Positions 1-12,344 of a DNA stretch of 64,000 bases are shown here, one piece after another. This DNA comes from Aradus depressus. Taxonomy: Eukaryota; Arthropoda; Insecta; Hemiptera; Aradidae. The stretch lies in the NCBI GenBank assembly GCA_963662175.1, contig OY759216.1, forward strand, positions 42,425,087 through 42,489,086, written 5' to 3'. Under the pieces are notes generated by a model. That model saw nothing but the letters and a program-made list of their open reading frames with translations, did not search any database and was not told where the DNA came from. A program made the translations under genes and the position numbers. How positions within the stretch are numbered: the first letter of the stretch is position 1; every line of letters starts with the position of its first letter.

Positions 1-113
1 TGTATAAAAATTATAATTATCATTTAACTGTGGCGTTAACGGAGGTGATAATTTGAAATGAATTTGGTCTTTCAAACTAATCTTTTTAGATCACTTGATT
101 CTAGGTAAATTCG

Positions 114-518
114 TTAATAGTTTCGCTCAATGATCAATGTTTTGTTTACAAAATGGGCGTCATGCCACTTACATATGTCACATTGCTGCACTAAAATGCC
201 AAATAAATTTAATAATTTAATGTATACAAAAGTATACATTTTGACCAACAAAGAGAAACATATATGTTTCTCAACAGTTTCTGAAACGTTCCTATCTACA
301 TTTTGTAGGATCTGCTGAAATTTCTCGGGATGTGCAAGCAGTTCTTCTGAAATCACGTAAGGGCTATGATTTTCTACGTTATTTCTCCAATAGGGGTGCA
401 CCCACATTCGGCGTTTTCTTCTTTGAGCCTTTCGTTTGGAACTCATTACCGCACTCATCAATATCATTACATCATCGTCTGATGATGATGAAGACATACT
501 TATGAACAGCAACTTCAA
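114..518 (-). pseudogene. Harbinger-transposase-like N-terminal exon (partial)
   Basis: An open frame of 134 codons runs leftward. After an acidic serine/aspartate stretch it reads KRRMWVHPYWRNN and then ...HPEKFQQ. This matches the usual start of insect PIF/Harbinger transposases and HARBI1-like proteins: a basic run, then WVHP, then a 'DPEKF' segment about 30 residues later. The expected 'FRMS' follow-up and the DDE nuclease are absent; after HPEKFQQ the frame continues into unrelated AT-rich sequence. Either this is a truncated transposon copy, or it is a first exon whose partners lie beyond the left edge of the window. I saw no convincing splice donor, so a truncated relic is more likely. 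The family call rests on this short motif only. Confidence 0.4.
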
Positions 519-897
519 CTGATAAATCGTTACGGGTACAACACTTGTCTCTTTGATGTGAAAGCCCTGTAATAAGTCCTACAAATGTGTCCAACACGTG
601 TTGCGTCGCATGTCGCTCCGTTGTGAAAGCCACCTTAGAGTCAAGAAATATTCAACCTGGTGGAAATCTGCAGAGACAACACCAAGGGTAAGTTTACTTA
701 TTACAGTTATCAGCCCCTTACCACTTCGATTCACTACTTTAGTGTTTGCCTCAAATAAAAGTCAATAAATTATTATATTAATAAAATAAATTAATATATA
801 ATAAAATAGAAATAGACGTACCTTAACTTACTACTATTTTATGAGATCTGTCGATGTTATGTATTTAAATTCACATTCTCACATGGACAATACTTGT

Positions 898-985
898 TAA
901 TTTTCAGTAAAATCGGCCGAAGGGAAGAGGGGATTCAACTCAAAGGTCATAACTGTCGATCTTATGAATCTATCGACACAAAAAG
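898..985 (+). repeat. TACTTCCCC element, internal fragment
   Basis: It contains the characteristic words of the element seen many times in this window (cggccgaagggaagagggg, caactcaaa, then 'aactg(c)cgat' and 'tatcgacacaaa'). Only about 90 bp is present and no end is visible. Confidence 0.6.
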
Positions 986-1035
986 TTGTTTCTGTGTTTT
1001 TTCCATACCCTTTATCTCAAACAAGTACGTTAAAT

Positions 1036-1300
1036 ATATGAACTTGAATGAAATAAAACTGGTTTATTTGTGGTATTATCTCATTTCACATAATATATTT
1101 ACATGGGAGTACTTTCGGTATTTCTACCCCTCAGCCAAAAGCATAAGAGATAAGACTGGAGTCTTACTCCCATGTATACATAATATGTATACATGTGAGT
1201 ATATTATTATATCTACAAGTATATATATTTACAGAATATTATTCTGTGAAATTAGACAATACCACAAATAAATGAATTTTATTTCATTCAAGTTCATTTG
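1036..1300. mobile_element. Small foldback element (MITE-like) with about 42-bp inverted ends
   Basis: The left end (gaacttgaatgaaataaaa... ending at a 'ttatttgtggtatt' word) returns in inverted form at 1258-1300 (aataccacaaataaa...ttcaagttcat). About 180 bp of AT-rich sequence without coding capacity lies between the arms. I could not assign a superfamily or a clear target duplication. Confidence 0.6.
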
Positions 1301-1499
1301 AATTATTTCACAATATCTCTGCAATAATGTCAGTTTTCAACGTTAAAATATGTTTGATACGATAATGTAAAAAGCATTACAATCGATTTTTCCATGTATG
1401 TGTCATAAGGTTTGATATATTCTCCACTGTTGTGTGAGGGCGCCGTAAGATTTTTCTTTTGATTTTTGTTTGTTTCAATGTTTAGTTTTTTTATTTAAT

Positions 1500-1825
1500 A
1501 ATGTAGATGATTTAAGAAAATAAACCCAAATTATTTGTTCTCGTAAATTCTATTCTATTCATTTTCTCTGTTGGCCCAGTAAGATAATTTGAAGACCTTT
1601 GGGATGGATTTATTATTATTGAAAAAAAAATTTAAAATGGTATCTCTTTAGAAATCCAAATGAAGAGTTTAACTGAATTTTTTTTTTTAAATATACGTGC
1701 ACTTTCTTAAAAATTACACGTCTTGAACTTTTGATATTTTTTAGGGCCCTTTTCGGAAATTACTGTAGAAATCAAAATTTAGTAAAAGAAAAGAGATAAA
1801 ACGCATACAGGAAATGTGGTAATTT
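1500..1825 (+). repeat. Interspersed repeat family C, copy 1
   Basis: The segment 'cgtcttgaacttttgatatttttt' followed by 'agggcccttttcgga' and 'gtagaaatcaaaatttagt', preceded by 'ggcccagtaagataattt' and 'tttgttctcgtaaatt', returns at 57366-57690 in the same orientation. It returns inverted at about 33530-33640 and 40480-40640. It is non-coding and of unknown class. Confidence 0.65.
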
Positions 1826-4075
1826 ATTGTTACATTATTATTTCATTATTATTAATTTTACTTATATTTTTTGATTTATTTCAATTTTACATTAATATTT
1901 TCTTTTTTACCACACTTGTATTGATATATTAGTCATTTTGTAACTTATGCATATAGGATCAATGGAAATAACAAGTATATATTAAAAAAAAAAAGTTTTT
2001 ATTTTGTCGTACATATTCTCATTTGTTATCCAGCTGAATGGATATGTCAAACAGTTAATTTGTAGTGTCGTTATATAAATTCCAGAATGAATGTGTCCCC
2101 CGACTATTCCTCTATAATGCTCAAATATACTCCACCTAAGAAACACAAAATACATATAGAACAAATATATTGACTCATCATTTCTATTAGTACATATTTG
2201 TTTTTGAACTAACCTCTATAGTCCTCGTAGCATTCACTTTTTATGAGTATTTAAGAGTATCGTTTTAGGTAAATATACTCGTTTCACCATTTGACCCTTT
2301 TTTTAAGGTTGCGATTATTTTATCTCCGAACTTAATCGTGCTCTTCCTGTCATACATAAACCTCTCCAACTTCTAGTGTTTTAAGATTTACAACATCCAT
2401 AGATTCCTGATTGAATTCAGGTTTAGCTGCTTCCATCTATAATTTAAACAATTTTATTATTACATTATTCTCACTGATATATCATTAGTTTGACAAATAG
2501 ATAAAGAATAATATAAGTCTCATTTACTCCACACAGATACAGAGACAAGGAATTTTTTGACAAATATTTTTCAAAGGTAATGAAGAATACAGTATAAAAC
2601 TTTACCATACGTTTTCAAATATCAAAGCGGCTCATGCAGAACGTTTCGAACAAAATTATTGAGAGGAACCTTTGAATATCTTGTGTACTACAAGACATCA
2701 TACTTGATTATAATGCAACTCTTCACTCAAGCACAGGTTTCCGACCGATCAATGTAAATAAATCAGATGAAAGTATAATATTGTCCAAGCTTAAGCTCAA
2801 CCCTCTTTCCTCTTCGAAAATATTAAAAGTTAGATCATTTTTACAAATGTCCTAACATAGGGGTGTGTTTGCGAAAGGATATTAGGTATCCCATGTGGTT
2901 AACTGAACTCATTTAAGAAATGAACCCATTTTGGGTGGATTCTACAGAGAAGAATTTAAGCCTATCGAAATTACTGACAGTTACCATAGTTATCCATATA
3001 GGGCGTTGGATAATACTCATATCTATGAAGACATCAAACCTTCTAGTTGATACATATACATATATTGTGCGGTAAACGTATGTATACGGTCAGACGTACG
3101 TATACCCTTCATGGTTAATCAATGGCCATATAGTGTCAATAATGTCGATCATATACAGTTGAGACTGCTCTAGGATTTCGTCTTGGGTTTAAAAACCCGG
3201 GAGGCGAAGTCCCTATACCTGATAGAAATGAATATTAGATGATTGTGCTTTCCATTAAGAAAAGAAGACGTTGAAGAAAACATAAATTTTATAGTGAGAT
3301 CTTATACTTACGATGATGATGTTTTCAGAAAATTGGAATCAGGGCGATTGGATGCGCCAAGTTAAAAAAAAAATAGCGAGATTAGCTATATATTTTTTAG
3401 AACTTCTTTAATATGTGTGAGCTTAAAATTTACTTACTATTTTCTCTGGGTACATTTAAACGTGGAAACAACACAAATCACTCTGCTACGAACCTCATAT
3501 TTAATAATTCTATTCGAGCGCCAACAGAAAATAAAATAAAATAAAAACACTACTTGTAATTTTCCAAAAACTTTGTTTACTCTTATTAACCTCTAATAGT
3601 ACCAACATCAGACACAAAACAAGTACAACTACACCTCCATCTTGTCAGACGAGCTTTACAATACTGAGAAGATAGCGTCCCCACGCTTGTTCGGCCATCT
3701 TTCTTCTAAACAAATAAATATTTCATAATTTACACAAAACTAAATAAACTAATACTATTTTATTATATTAAAAATTAATTACATCTATTAAATATATAGG
3801 TATATATATATATACACTATAATAAATATACCTACTAAAAAAAATATATTATTTATGTAAATCTAGACTCCTCAAGACGGCTTAGGTCATTGAGTTTGAC
3901 TTCATAAAAGGTCACATTATTGTATATATGTTTTGTATGTAATTTTCTATTATGTTATAAAGACTTTACTACTACTAAAAAAAATATATATGTCAAAAAA
4001 TAGTTCCTTAACACAAACAGGTATATAGTAGGTACATTAAATTAAAACTAATAATATAAAAAATATATATATATA
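1826..4075. other. AT-rich stretch without a recognisable gene
   Basis: About 2.2 kb of AT-rich DNA with short TA runs (for example near 3790-3830 and 4050-4075). The only frame with a mixed composition is about 50 codons at 2915-3050. It has no domain I recognise and no start or splice context. No known repeat family of the window was seen here. Confidence 0.5.
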
Positions 4076-4441
4076 CAATCAGTAACAAAAATTTTCGGAC
4101 AATTTATAATTTTGTTTTTCTTTTGCAGTTACACATAGTTATATGGCAAAATATTTAATTCAAGCAAAGTTTTAAATTTCGAGATCATCAATCATTTCAA
4201 AACTCCGTAAAACAATTAATTAAACATTTACAGCTAATAGGAACTTTTGCATTAATAATTGAAGACAAGAAATTCACGTAACAAAATTTTCTGGACACCT
4301 GTTGTTTGTTTTGTAAACAAATGCGACTCTGATCATGATCTTTAATCCCTTCTCAACCAACCGCTAATACCGAACAAATGAAATGTGTTTATATCCTTCT
4401 ATTACTGCATTCAGTAGTTATTTGTATTTCCTGCTGTCAAG

Positions 4442-5970
4442 ATGGGTCGAACATCTTTCGAAGTTCAACAGATAATAATTTTTAATTATGAAAAAGGATT
4501 AAGTGCCCGGAAATCGGTGGTATGGTAGGCCGAAGTAAAAGCACCGTAGCCGATGTAATTCGAAGGTATAAGCACGAGGATCGGATAGATTTGAAATCTT
4601 CCTCTGGCCGTCCAAGAGTATTAAACGACCGAGAAAGGTGTAGCGTTGTCCGGAAAATTAAAAACAAGCCCTCGAGGAGTGCACCTCAGATCGTCGCCGA
4701 GGTATACAGAGAAACGGGAAAGAAAGTTCACCCACAAATTCTAAAAGAAGCAGGATATAATGGGAGAGTACCAAAAACCGTTTGTGAGTGAAAAAAATAT
4801 AAAAAAAAGATTGAGCTTCGCAAAAGAGTTCCAGAATCATTCAGAAATTTTTTGGAGTAATGTCATTAATCTGCGAGGTAAAATAGACTTAAGCACTCCG
4901 TCCTTCGGATGGGATGTTATGCGATGGTCATGAGCCTGTACGATGTCAGGTCAAAGCGTTTGAGCTCTCACATAAACACACGCATGCAATTGATCTCTGA
5001 TGTTCACACGATTACAAAATTTTTAGTACATATTATTATGTATACATATATTATATGTATAGGGAAGTAAACAAAAGTAAAGTAATAGTATATGTATACA
5101 TATATTACATGGAAGTAAACGGACATGATCTGGAAACATTTATTTGTCGAAATATCGGAGAAAAAACGTTTAAATTAGAAAAATTGGGTACTTAGTTTCT
5201 TTAGAGGGAAGGTGGAGGGGATAGAGTAGGGGGAAGGGACGGTTTCTGCCGAGGGTCAGCGCTGCTGTCGCTCTCTTCCAACGTCATATCACAAAAATCT
5301 AGTTTTCTGACATTACATGACCTGAGATTTCTTTTTATGTTGTGAAGAGTTACCAGATACAAGAATATTTTATTATTGCGGTTTGTTCTATTGCAAGCAA
5401 ATACTTTTGATTGTAAGTTTAATATATTTAGTCCCGACAGTCGCGACAAAATTTGGAGAAGGTGTAATGAGGAGCTGAATCCAAAAAATTTAAAACCAAT
5501 AGTAAAACATGGGGGTGGCTCAGTGATGGTGTGGGGGTGTATGGCGTCTAGTGGAATTGGTGAACTGGTTTTCATTGAAACCACCATGACTGGAAAAGTT
5601 TATGCCGAATTACTAAGGAGCAATTTGAAAAAGAGTGCTGAAAAACTTGGGATTTTACGGACTTTTCATTTTTACCAAGACAACGATCCGAAACACACCT
5701 GTGAATTGGTACGTACTTGGCTTTTGTATAACTGCCCTAAAGTTATGAAACCCCCCCCAATCGCCCGATCTCAACCCAATTGAACACGTATGGGGTGAGC
5801 TCGACAGGAAAATTCGATTAACACCCATTGCTTCAAAAAACGAATTGAAACAAAAGTTATTAGAAGAGTGGGGTAAAATATCTCCAAATTTCACCAAAAA
5901 ATGAGTTTCATCAATGCCGAATCGAATGAAAGATGTTATTACACAAAAAGGGTACCCAACCAAATATTAA
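4442..5970 (+). pseudogene. Tc1 transposase, broken by frameshifts and an insertion
   Basis: The DNA-binding part starts at an ATG at 4442 (MGRTSFEVQQ...). It shifts frame near 4510 into a paired-type helix-turn-helix region (KSTVADVIRRYKHEDR, then SSSGRPRVL, a typical GRP linker) and shifts again near 4790. About 530 bp of foreign DNA (4865-5390), including a SINE fragment, interrupts the gene just before the first catalytic aspartate. The catalytic part resumes at about 5400 with KFNIF, NPKNLKP, KHGGGSVMVWGCM and FYQDNDPKHT, the segment carrying the second D. A run of eight C at about 5752-5759 shifts the frame once more. Beyond it the other frame reads SPDLNPIEHVWGELDRKIR with the final E, so this was a DD34E enzyme. 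The gene cannot make active transposase. Confidence 0.9.
4877..4955 (+). repeat. tRNA-SINE, middle fragment inside the Tc1 gene
   Basis: It reads 'aagcactccgtccttcgga', then 'gcgatggtcatgagcctgta' and 'cgatgtcaggt'. This is the central part of the SINE described at 22321-22668, so it was probably carried in with the insertion that split the transposase. Confidence 0.7.
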
Positions 5971-6310
5971 TTAACATTATGGTTTTTGAATTTGTGAAAT
6001 CGTAAAAAAAACATTGAATTTATTTATAGTTGTTTACATTTTTGTCCGAAAATTTTTGTTACCTACATTACTTGTTATAAAATTTATTAAATTAAAATAT
6101 TTATTTGTTCTAATCAAAGCTGTTTTTCCTTTATCCTAACCCACTTTTGAATTCTTATTCTTGATTGAAAAATGGCTTTAATTATTTTTTTAAATTATTT
6201 TTTATTACTTTTGCATTTAATTATTATAATTTTTTATTGAAAAATCAAACCGTCCGAACATTTTTGTTACTGGCTGTATATCTGTATATAATCTGTATAT
6301 GATATATAAT

Positions 6311-6622
6311 ATAGGTTAGGTTAGGTTTTATGACTCATGCCCGGGCTTTAACTACGAGGTCATATCGCCTACTACCAGAGCGCTCTTTCGTCACTCTGGT
6401 GGACATGAGCCCGACTCTACTGTGGGAGTCCTAAATTTTGCCTACCCTAAATTTTTATTCATCTAGGTTAGGGGTCTTTAACGAGTACCTGACATCGTAC
6501 AGGCTCGGGACCATCGCTTAACGTCCCATCCGAAGGACGGCGTGTTTAAGTTTATTTTACCTCCCAGATAAAATAAACTAAGGGCCTCGGTCGGGCTACG
6601 AACCCACGACCTTGCGCTCGAT
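6311..6622 (-). repeat. tRNA-derived SINE, near full length
   Basis: Read leftward, it has the B-box region (gggttcgtagcccg), the body with 'ctgggaggtaaaataaac' and 'gtcccgagcctgtacgatg', the inverted 'agagcgctct' core, and a tail of (aacct)n at 6311-6325. The first 30-40 bp, with the A box, are missing. Confidence 0.85.
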
Positions 6623-7106
6623 ATATAATATATATATTCCAAATATATATATAATTCTAAACTTATATTAATTACATGAGAAGTGATCCTTCACAACAGA
6701 TCACTGGTTAATGTTGAACTCGTATCTAGTTGGTTAACATATCTGACAGAGTCATGGTCAGTTGTTTTGTTAATTAGAACATAGATAACATGGTTTTTAG
6801 AAAAAAACATTTCATAATACATGTAACAGATTCAAGAATCCCCTGCTCATACTAAAAAGCAGTTTCCTTATTTTTTTTTTCAATTTTTGCAGATTTAAAA
6901 TAAGGAATTTTTTAGGTGACTCTGGAAGACGTCATAGGGCGAAGGGTGGAATGGAAATTGTTTTTAGGAGGGGTCATTTGTTATTAATTGAGAAACACCA
7001 ATCATACAATTGATGTAGTGTGTAAGACTAGATTGAAAAAAATAGAAGAAAAAAAAAAACGTGCTCTAGCGAAAGGTATGAAAAAGGATAGAAATCGCTT
7101 TGGAAT

Positions 7107-7281
7107 GGGGCGATTTTGGCTACGCCACTGATAAATAGGTTGGGGCGATTTTGGCTACGCCACTGATAAATAGCTTGGGGCGATTTTTGCTACGCCACTG
7201 ATAAATGGGTTGGGGCGATTTTGGCTAGGCCACTGATAAATGGGTTGGGGCGATTTTGGCTACGCCACTGATAAATGGGTA
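7107..7281 (+). repeat. Tandem repeat, 35 bp x 5
   Basis: Five head-to-tail units begin with ggggcgattttggctacgcc at 7107, 7142, 7177, 7212 and 7247, with only a few substitutions. It is non-coding, in a region otherwise without recognisable features (6900-7500). Confidence 0.9.
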
Positions 7282-7512
7282 GGATCCCTCAGGTTACGTT
7301 TTGAGAAGGGTGAGTTTCAGGGGCGAAAACTTATTTAGGTGATTGAATGGGGGCTTTCTAGACACGTCTCGAAAAATCCAATTGAGCGCCCTCAAGGAAT
7401 ATTTTGGGAGGGGGGCCTGGGAGGTGTGAGGTGGCTTCAAGGACTTTCTCTATGTGGAGCCATTGCCTATACTTTGTCTATGCATAGGTGTAACGTCAAG
7501 GATTGCTAGACT

Positions 7513-7805
<293 letters not shown>

Positions 7806-8414
7806 CAGTAGAACCTCTCTAAGTCGAACCTCGATAAGTCGAAAACATCCAAAACTCGAAAAAAAGTTTTGTTCCTTTCCCTTCAAGCCCCAAAACCTCC
7901 ATTACTGGAAATCTCAACCCTCTATTAGTCGAAATAATCAGTCAATCCCTACAAGCCATTTTGGTACATATTTTCCCTCTATAACTCGAAAAAATAAATT
8001 GGACCTCTGTATCTCGAACATAGCAATGTTTTATTTTACAACCTTTACAACTCGATTATTTCAAACTTATTACCTCTATAACTCGAAGAAAAATAAGTTA
8101 CCGACTTTAAGAATTTGCGGACAATGTACACCATTGTTTCTTAGAAAACAATTTAGGAGTATACAATAAATAGGATTACCAATTATCTAAAGCAAAAAAA
8201 AATACTGACTTTTTTTAATGCCTACATATACTACGTATTTTTTATTTTAAGGATATTTTGAAATAATGTTGATTTATAATAAATACTAGCAGTAATACCC
8301 GGCGTTGCCCGGGGAACTTTGATTTTTCTCCCAATATCTTCTATAATGCTATTCAGTTCCTCGACAGTACATTCATGATGTTATAATTTTCAATTTTTCA
8401 TACGGAATAAGGCT

Positions 8415-9225
8415 TATAGTCCTTCAGCTGTTGTAACGCTAGTAAGTTTTTAGGACCCCTGGGCACCACAGCTAGTATGCGCCTTTCAACGGCGGAAGCC
8501 ACATCTAGTGAATACTTAGCATCGCTGGACGTCCTAGTCAGTGCGTACTTAAGAACGTTTGTGACCACAGCTAGTATGTGGCTTGCAACGCTGAGCACCA
8601 CAGCTAGTACGTAGTTAAATACGCTGGGCATTACAGTTAGTAAGTGCTTTGCAACAGCGAACTTCACAGCTAGTACATAGTTAGGAACGCTGGGCACTAC
8701 AGCTAGTAAATGCCTTGCAACAACGGACCCCACAGCTAGTACGATATTAGGAACCCTGGGCATCACAGCTAGTATGCTTTTGCAACGACGGACCCCACAG
8801 CTAGTACGTTTTTAGGAACGCTGGGCCCTACAGGTAGTAGGTGCCTTGCAACTGCGGACCCCACAGATAGTATGTAGTTAGAACCACAGGGCATCACAGC
8901 TAGTATGAGTTTTGCAACGGCGGACCCCACAGCTAGTACCTACGTAGTTAAATACGCTGGGCCACACTGCTAGCGCCTTGCAACAGCAGACCCCACAGCT
9001 AGTACCTAATTAGGAACGCTGGGCATCACAGCTAGTAAATGTCTTGTAGGTGCCTTGCAACAGCGAACCCCACAGCCAGTACATAGTTAGGAACGCTGGG
9101 GCTGAGCACTACAGCTAGTAAGTGCCTAGCAACAGCGGACCCCACAGCTAGTACGATATTAGGAACGCTGGACATCACAGCTAGTAAATGTCTTGCAACA
9201 GTGAACCCCACAGCGAATACATAGT
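8415..9225 (-). repeat. Tandem array, about 67-bp unit made of two 33-bp halves
   Basis: Alternating halves 'CACAGCTAGTAcgtagttag' (+ 'gaacgctgggcat') and 'CACAGCTAGTAagtgccttg' (+ 'caacagcggacccc') repeat about a dozen times with drift. Leftward open frames here (hydrophobic repeats ending in ...LAV) are by-products of the array. Confidence 0.8.
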
Positions 9226-9229
9226 TACT

Positions 9230-10090
9230 ACTACTACATGTGAAATTCATGACTATCCGATTCATGACAATACGATCAACCGTTAATGAGCTAGCTCTAT
9301 ATTTATACTTAGTCCCCCCCCCCCCCCCCTCAACCCTGCCACCCGTTCAAAACTTCGGGACGCCACACACCTTATTTTTCTATTTGGCCTTCAGGAATAA
9401 TATATGCGAAATTTCGTGACAATACCACCAACCGTTAATGAGCTAACTCTATATGTATATTTAGCCCCCCCCTCAACCCTCCTTCCTGTTCAAAATTTTG
9501 GGCCGTCACACACCTAATATTTCTATTTGACCTTTAGGAATACTACATGTGAAATTTCATGACAATTCGACCATTAGTTAATGAGTTAGCACTATTTATA
9601 TACTTAGGCCCCCCTTAAAACCCCCCCTCCCGATCAAAACTTTGGAACGCCACACACGTTATTTTTCTATTTGGTCTTCAGGAATACTCCATGTGAAATT
9701 TCGTGACAATCCGACCAACCGTTAAAGAGTTAGCTCTATATTTATACTTAGGCCTCCCCACAACCCCCCTCCCGTTCAAAACTTTGGGACGCCACACACC
9801 TTTGTTTCCTATTTGGCTTTTAAAAATACTACATGTGAAATTTCATGACGATTCGTCCATTAGTTAATGAGTTAGCTCTATATTTATACTTAGGCCCCCT
9901 CACAACCCCCCCTCGATTTCAAAACTTTGGGACGCCACACACCTTTTTTTCCTGTTTGGCTTTTAAAAAGACTACGTGTGAAATTTCAAGACAATTTGAC
10001 CATTAGTTGATGAGTTAGCACTATTTATATACTTAGGCCCCCCTTACAACCCCCCCTCCCGTTCAACATTTTGGGACGCCACATAGCCTA
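9230..10090. repeat. Tandem array, about 170-bp unit x 5
   Basis: Each unit carries 'atgtgaaatttcatgacaat', 'ccgttaatgagttagc', 'tatttatacttaggcccccc', 'gttcaaaactttgggacgcc' and 'acacacctt'. A related inverted unit is present at 34490-34640. Poly-C tracts vary in length between units. Non-coding. Confidence 0.8.
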
Positions 10091-10405
10091 TTATTCAATC
10101 GGGCTCAAAAGAATGCTACATGGGAAGTTTCATAAAAATCCGTCCAGCGGTTTGGGCGTGATGCTGGAACAAACATACATACATACATACAAACAAACAA
10201 ACCCCGTTTCAGCTTTATTAATATAGATAAATATGTTTGTTACCTCTGTAACTTGAATTTTTATTTATTTCACCTCTCTAACTCAAAATTAGTTAGAATG
10301 AATCTTAACCTCTACAAGTCGAATCAAAATCCGCCTAAGTCGAAAACTCTATAACTCGAATTTTTTGGCGTCTCCCTTGATGTTCGACTTATAGAGGTTC
10401 TACTG

Positions 10406-10978
10406 TACATATATACCTATTCCCAATCATCGTGGTTATTTCTAATTAGTAACTTCTTTGTGTTTTCGGGAAGATAACAGTTCCATTATTACTTGAGGGT
10501 GACCTGGTTTCTTTGTAATAAATATTTCTTGGAAGTCCTCCATCAACTCTACTTCAAAGGACAGCCGGACTTACCGGAATTCAGCCAAAGGACGGTAGAA
10601 TACTTGTGAAACTTTTGTACTTGTTCCAAGAAACTTCAATTATTACACCAATAAGTCTGAGAATGTCAAAGTACTCCGTCTTCCCAAGTTTCCCAGACCC
10701 CTGCTTCGAAACTTTAGATACTTTGAAATTTAGATAGCATCTTTAGGTTGAGTTACAGATAGCATATAATCGTTAGGTTATTTTAATGATGTACATATGC
10801 ATTTCCTTGATAATTAGTGGTTTTTTACCTGCCACATAAAAACCCTTAGGTAATGTATGAAGTCAAGTCTTTTTAACTCGCTAAATTCGAGTCAATCTCG
10901 TGTTGTTCAGCTCGCGCTGATCGAGTCGAGTCAGCAATCAGTTTAACTCGAGTTATTCGTGTGATATCCAGGTGGTTA
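10406..10978. other. No gene seen
   Basis: About 570 bp of unique-looking sequence between two transposon relics; no coding frame, repeat unit or regulatory site was recognised. Confidence 0.5.
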
Positions 10979-11412
10979 TCAATATGACGTCATATTGTCT
11001 TGATTTTTTTTTTCGGGTGTACCGGCCCCCAAAGGAGGCTCAACGACACCCCCGTCTTCCGCGCAGGGAGGAATAAGGGCACAATACAATTCTCGTTTAT
11101 TTAATACTTTATTGTAGAACCTAGGCGCGATTGGCCGGGTCCCCCAACCTACCTTATCGGCGTTTCCTGAGAGAACCCGGGACCAGGCATCCATGCTCTT
11201 GGCTGCGTTGCGCCGAGGAAGGTCGCAGGTGGGCTGTGTTACTAGCAACCTGCGGTCATCCCCGGAACCACGCTAAACTGCCTTATTTACCTTCCGCCAG
11301 GTAGTCAGCCTCACTCATCAGCTTATGCGGGTTTAGTCCCAGGTACGATCCTGTCCGGCATATCAACTCTATCCTAGGCCCGTCGTACAGCGGACATTCG
11401 AGAACTACGTAC
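10979..11412 (-). pseudogene. Non-LTR retrotransposon, C-terminal tail and 3' region
   Basis: Leftward, 11412-11283 reads ECPLYDGPRIELICRTGSYL and then GLNPHKLMSEADYL before a stop. 'ECPLY' is the end of the C/H zinc-knuckle-like motif that closes many Jockey/I-type ORF2 proteins. The remaining part down to 10979 is GC-richer 3' sequence. A related fragment with the same RTGSYLGLNP words is at 61742-61832, which supports a repeated LINE family. Only the tail survives. Confidence 0.6.
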
Positions 11413-11432
11413 CATATTGTCTTGATTGTCCT

Positions 11433-12147
11433 ATGAAGTATAGTGGAAGTTATGTAATCGGTCAAAAATTCGATGAGCAATTTTTAAACGGAATTTCATG
11501 TTTTCCGACCTCCTGATTCCAAAAATGAAAAAAGTGTCTGTCTGTCTGTGAACACGATAACTCCCGGTAGAATGAATGTATCGACATGAAACTGCATATG
11601 TGTATACATAGGCCTCTAAGGACGACACCTATTGATTTTCAGCCAAATCGGACAAAGAATCGGTCAAAAGAAAACATAAAAACTCTAATAATTACCGTTG
11701 TAGCAAATGTATTGACACAAAATTTCATATGTAAATTCAAAACCCTATAAAAACGACACAGTAATTTTCAACGGAATCGGCCGAAGGGGTAGAGTGATCA
11801 GAGAGGGGGCTTAACTCAAAAACCCCAATAACTGCCGATGTATGGAATGTATTGATATGAAATTTCATATTTTTAGTCAATACCCCTGTATATACCTGTT
11901 AAATTTCAGCTAAATCAGCCGAAGGAAGGAGGGGTTCAGGGGAAAGGGCTCAATTCAGAAACTCGAATAACTGCCGATATAATAAATTTATCGACACACA
12001 ATTTAGTTTGAGGATTTAGGAGCTTCTATGTAAGGGGATTGCCTATTAGCGCAAAAGGTCGATTCGTTTTGGAGAGGGTGCGAAAAGTTGATTAATTCAT
12101 TCTATGGAAGCATATTGCCGATGATTCACCGACGACTATTTTTTATA
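11433..12147 (+). mobile_element. TACTTCCCC element, nearly full length (orientation A)
   Basis: It begins with 'gaagtatagtggaagttatg' and 'taatcggtcaaaaattcgat' and ends with 'attcattctatggaagcata', 'ttgccgatgattcaccga'. Between the ends are three successive modules, each with 'aactgccgatgta..gaatgt', 'atcgacacaaaattt', 'ctataaggacgaca', 'attttcagcggaatcggccg' and 'aagggg..gaggg'. No coding frame. Small frames in these copies are repeat shadows. Confidence 0.75.
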
Positions 12148-12344
12148 ATTAAAATGATTTAATTGAATCGTCAAAAAGATTGAAAGAAGCTGTGGAAATG
12201 ATGGAAAGCCATTGGAGAGGCAGTTTCATTTTGCTTGGTTTCTGCGGCCATGATTGATGTTCGAGTTTCCCTTGGGTAGCACTTTCCACCTCCTTCACAT
12301 AAATCCCTTATTTTCTTGGAAACACACATTATTACTTTCCCAGG

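Larger units (their letters stand above)
4076..6276 (+). mobile_element. Tc1-like transposon with double inverted repeats (IR/DR type)
   Basis: Both outer ends read TACA-n-n-CAGTAACAAAAAT and then ttCGGAC (left at 4074-4100; right, inverted, at 6252-6278), flanked by the TA target. A second, inner copy of the repeat lies about 200 bp inside each end: gtaacaaaattttctggac at 4278-4296 and gtccgaaaatttttgttac at 6044-6062. This outer-plus-inner arrangement is the IR/DR layout known from Sleeping Beauty-type Tc1 elements. The transposase between the ends is decayed. Confidence 0.85.
8285..10229 (+). mobile_element. Repeat element X (ACCCGGCGTTGCCCG type), long copy
   Basis: It starts 'actagcagtaatacccggcg' then 'ttgcccggggaac', and ends with 'tccgtccagcggtttgg', 'gcgtgatgctggaacaaaca', a (catA)n run and 'tttattaatatagata'. 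Similar start and end words are familiar from interspersed repeats of many invertebrates, though I cannot name the class with certainty. The interior is made of two tandem arrays (listed separately). A shorter second copy lies at 33726-34640. It sits inside the pogo-type element, so it is younger than that element or was carried by it. Confidence 0.7.
7806..10405. mobile_element. Non-autonomous pogo/Tigger-type element with iterated end motif
   Basis: The ends are CAGTAGAACCTCTcTAAGTC at 7806 and its complement gacttatagaggttctactg ending at 10405, both flanked by TA. Start CAGTA and a TA target are typical of the pogo/Tigger group. The terminal word 'CCTCTATAACTCGAA' is repeated with variation through the first and last 250 bp (7920-8090 and 10240-10360). 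There is no transposase. Most of the interior is a second repeat (8285-10229). Confidence 0.75.

Noticed and set aside
2915..3050. A 45-codon frame with mixed composition (FYREEFKPIEITDS...)
   Set aside because: No recognised domain, no splice signals in the right phase, stops on both sides.
8398..9265. Leftward frames with ...VPNYVLAV... repeats
   Set aside because: They follow a non-coding tandem array; there is no start or splice context and the units drift without regard to frame.
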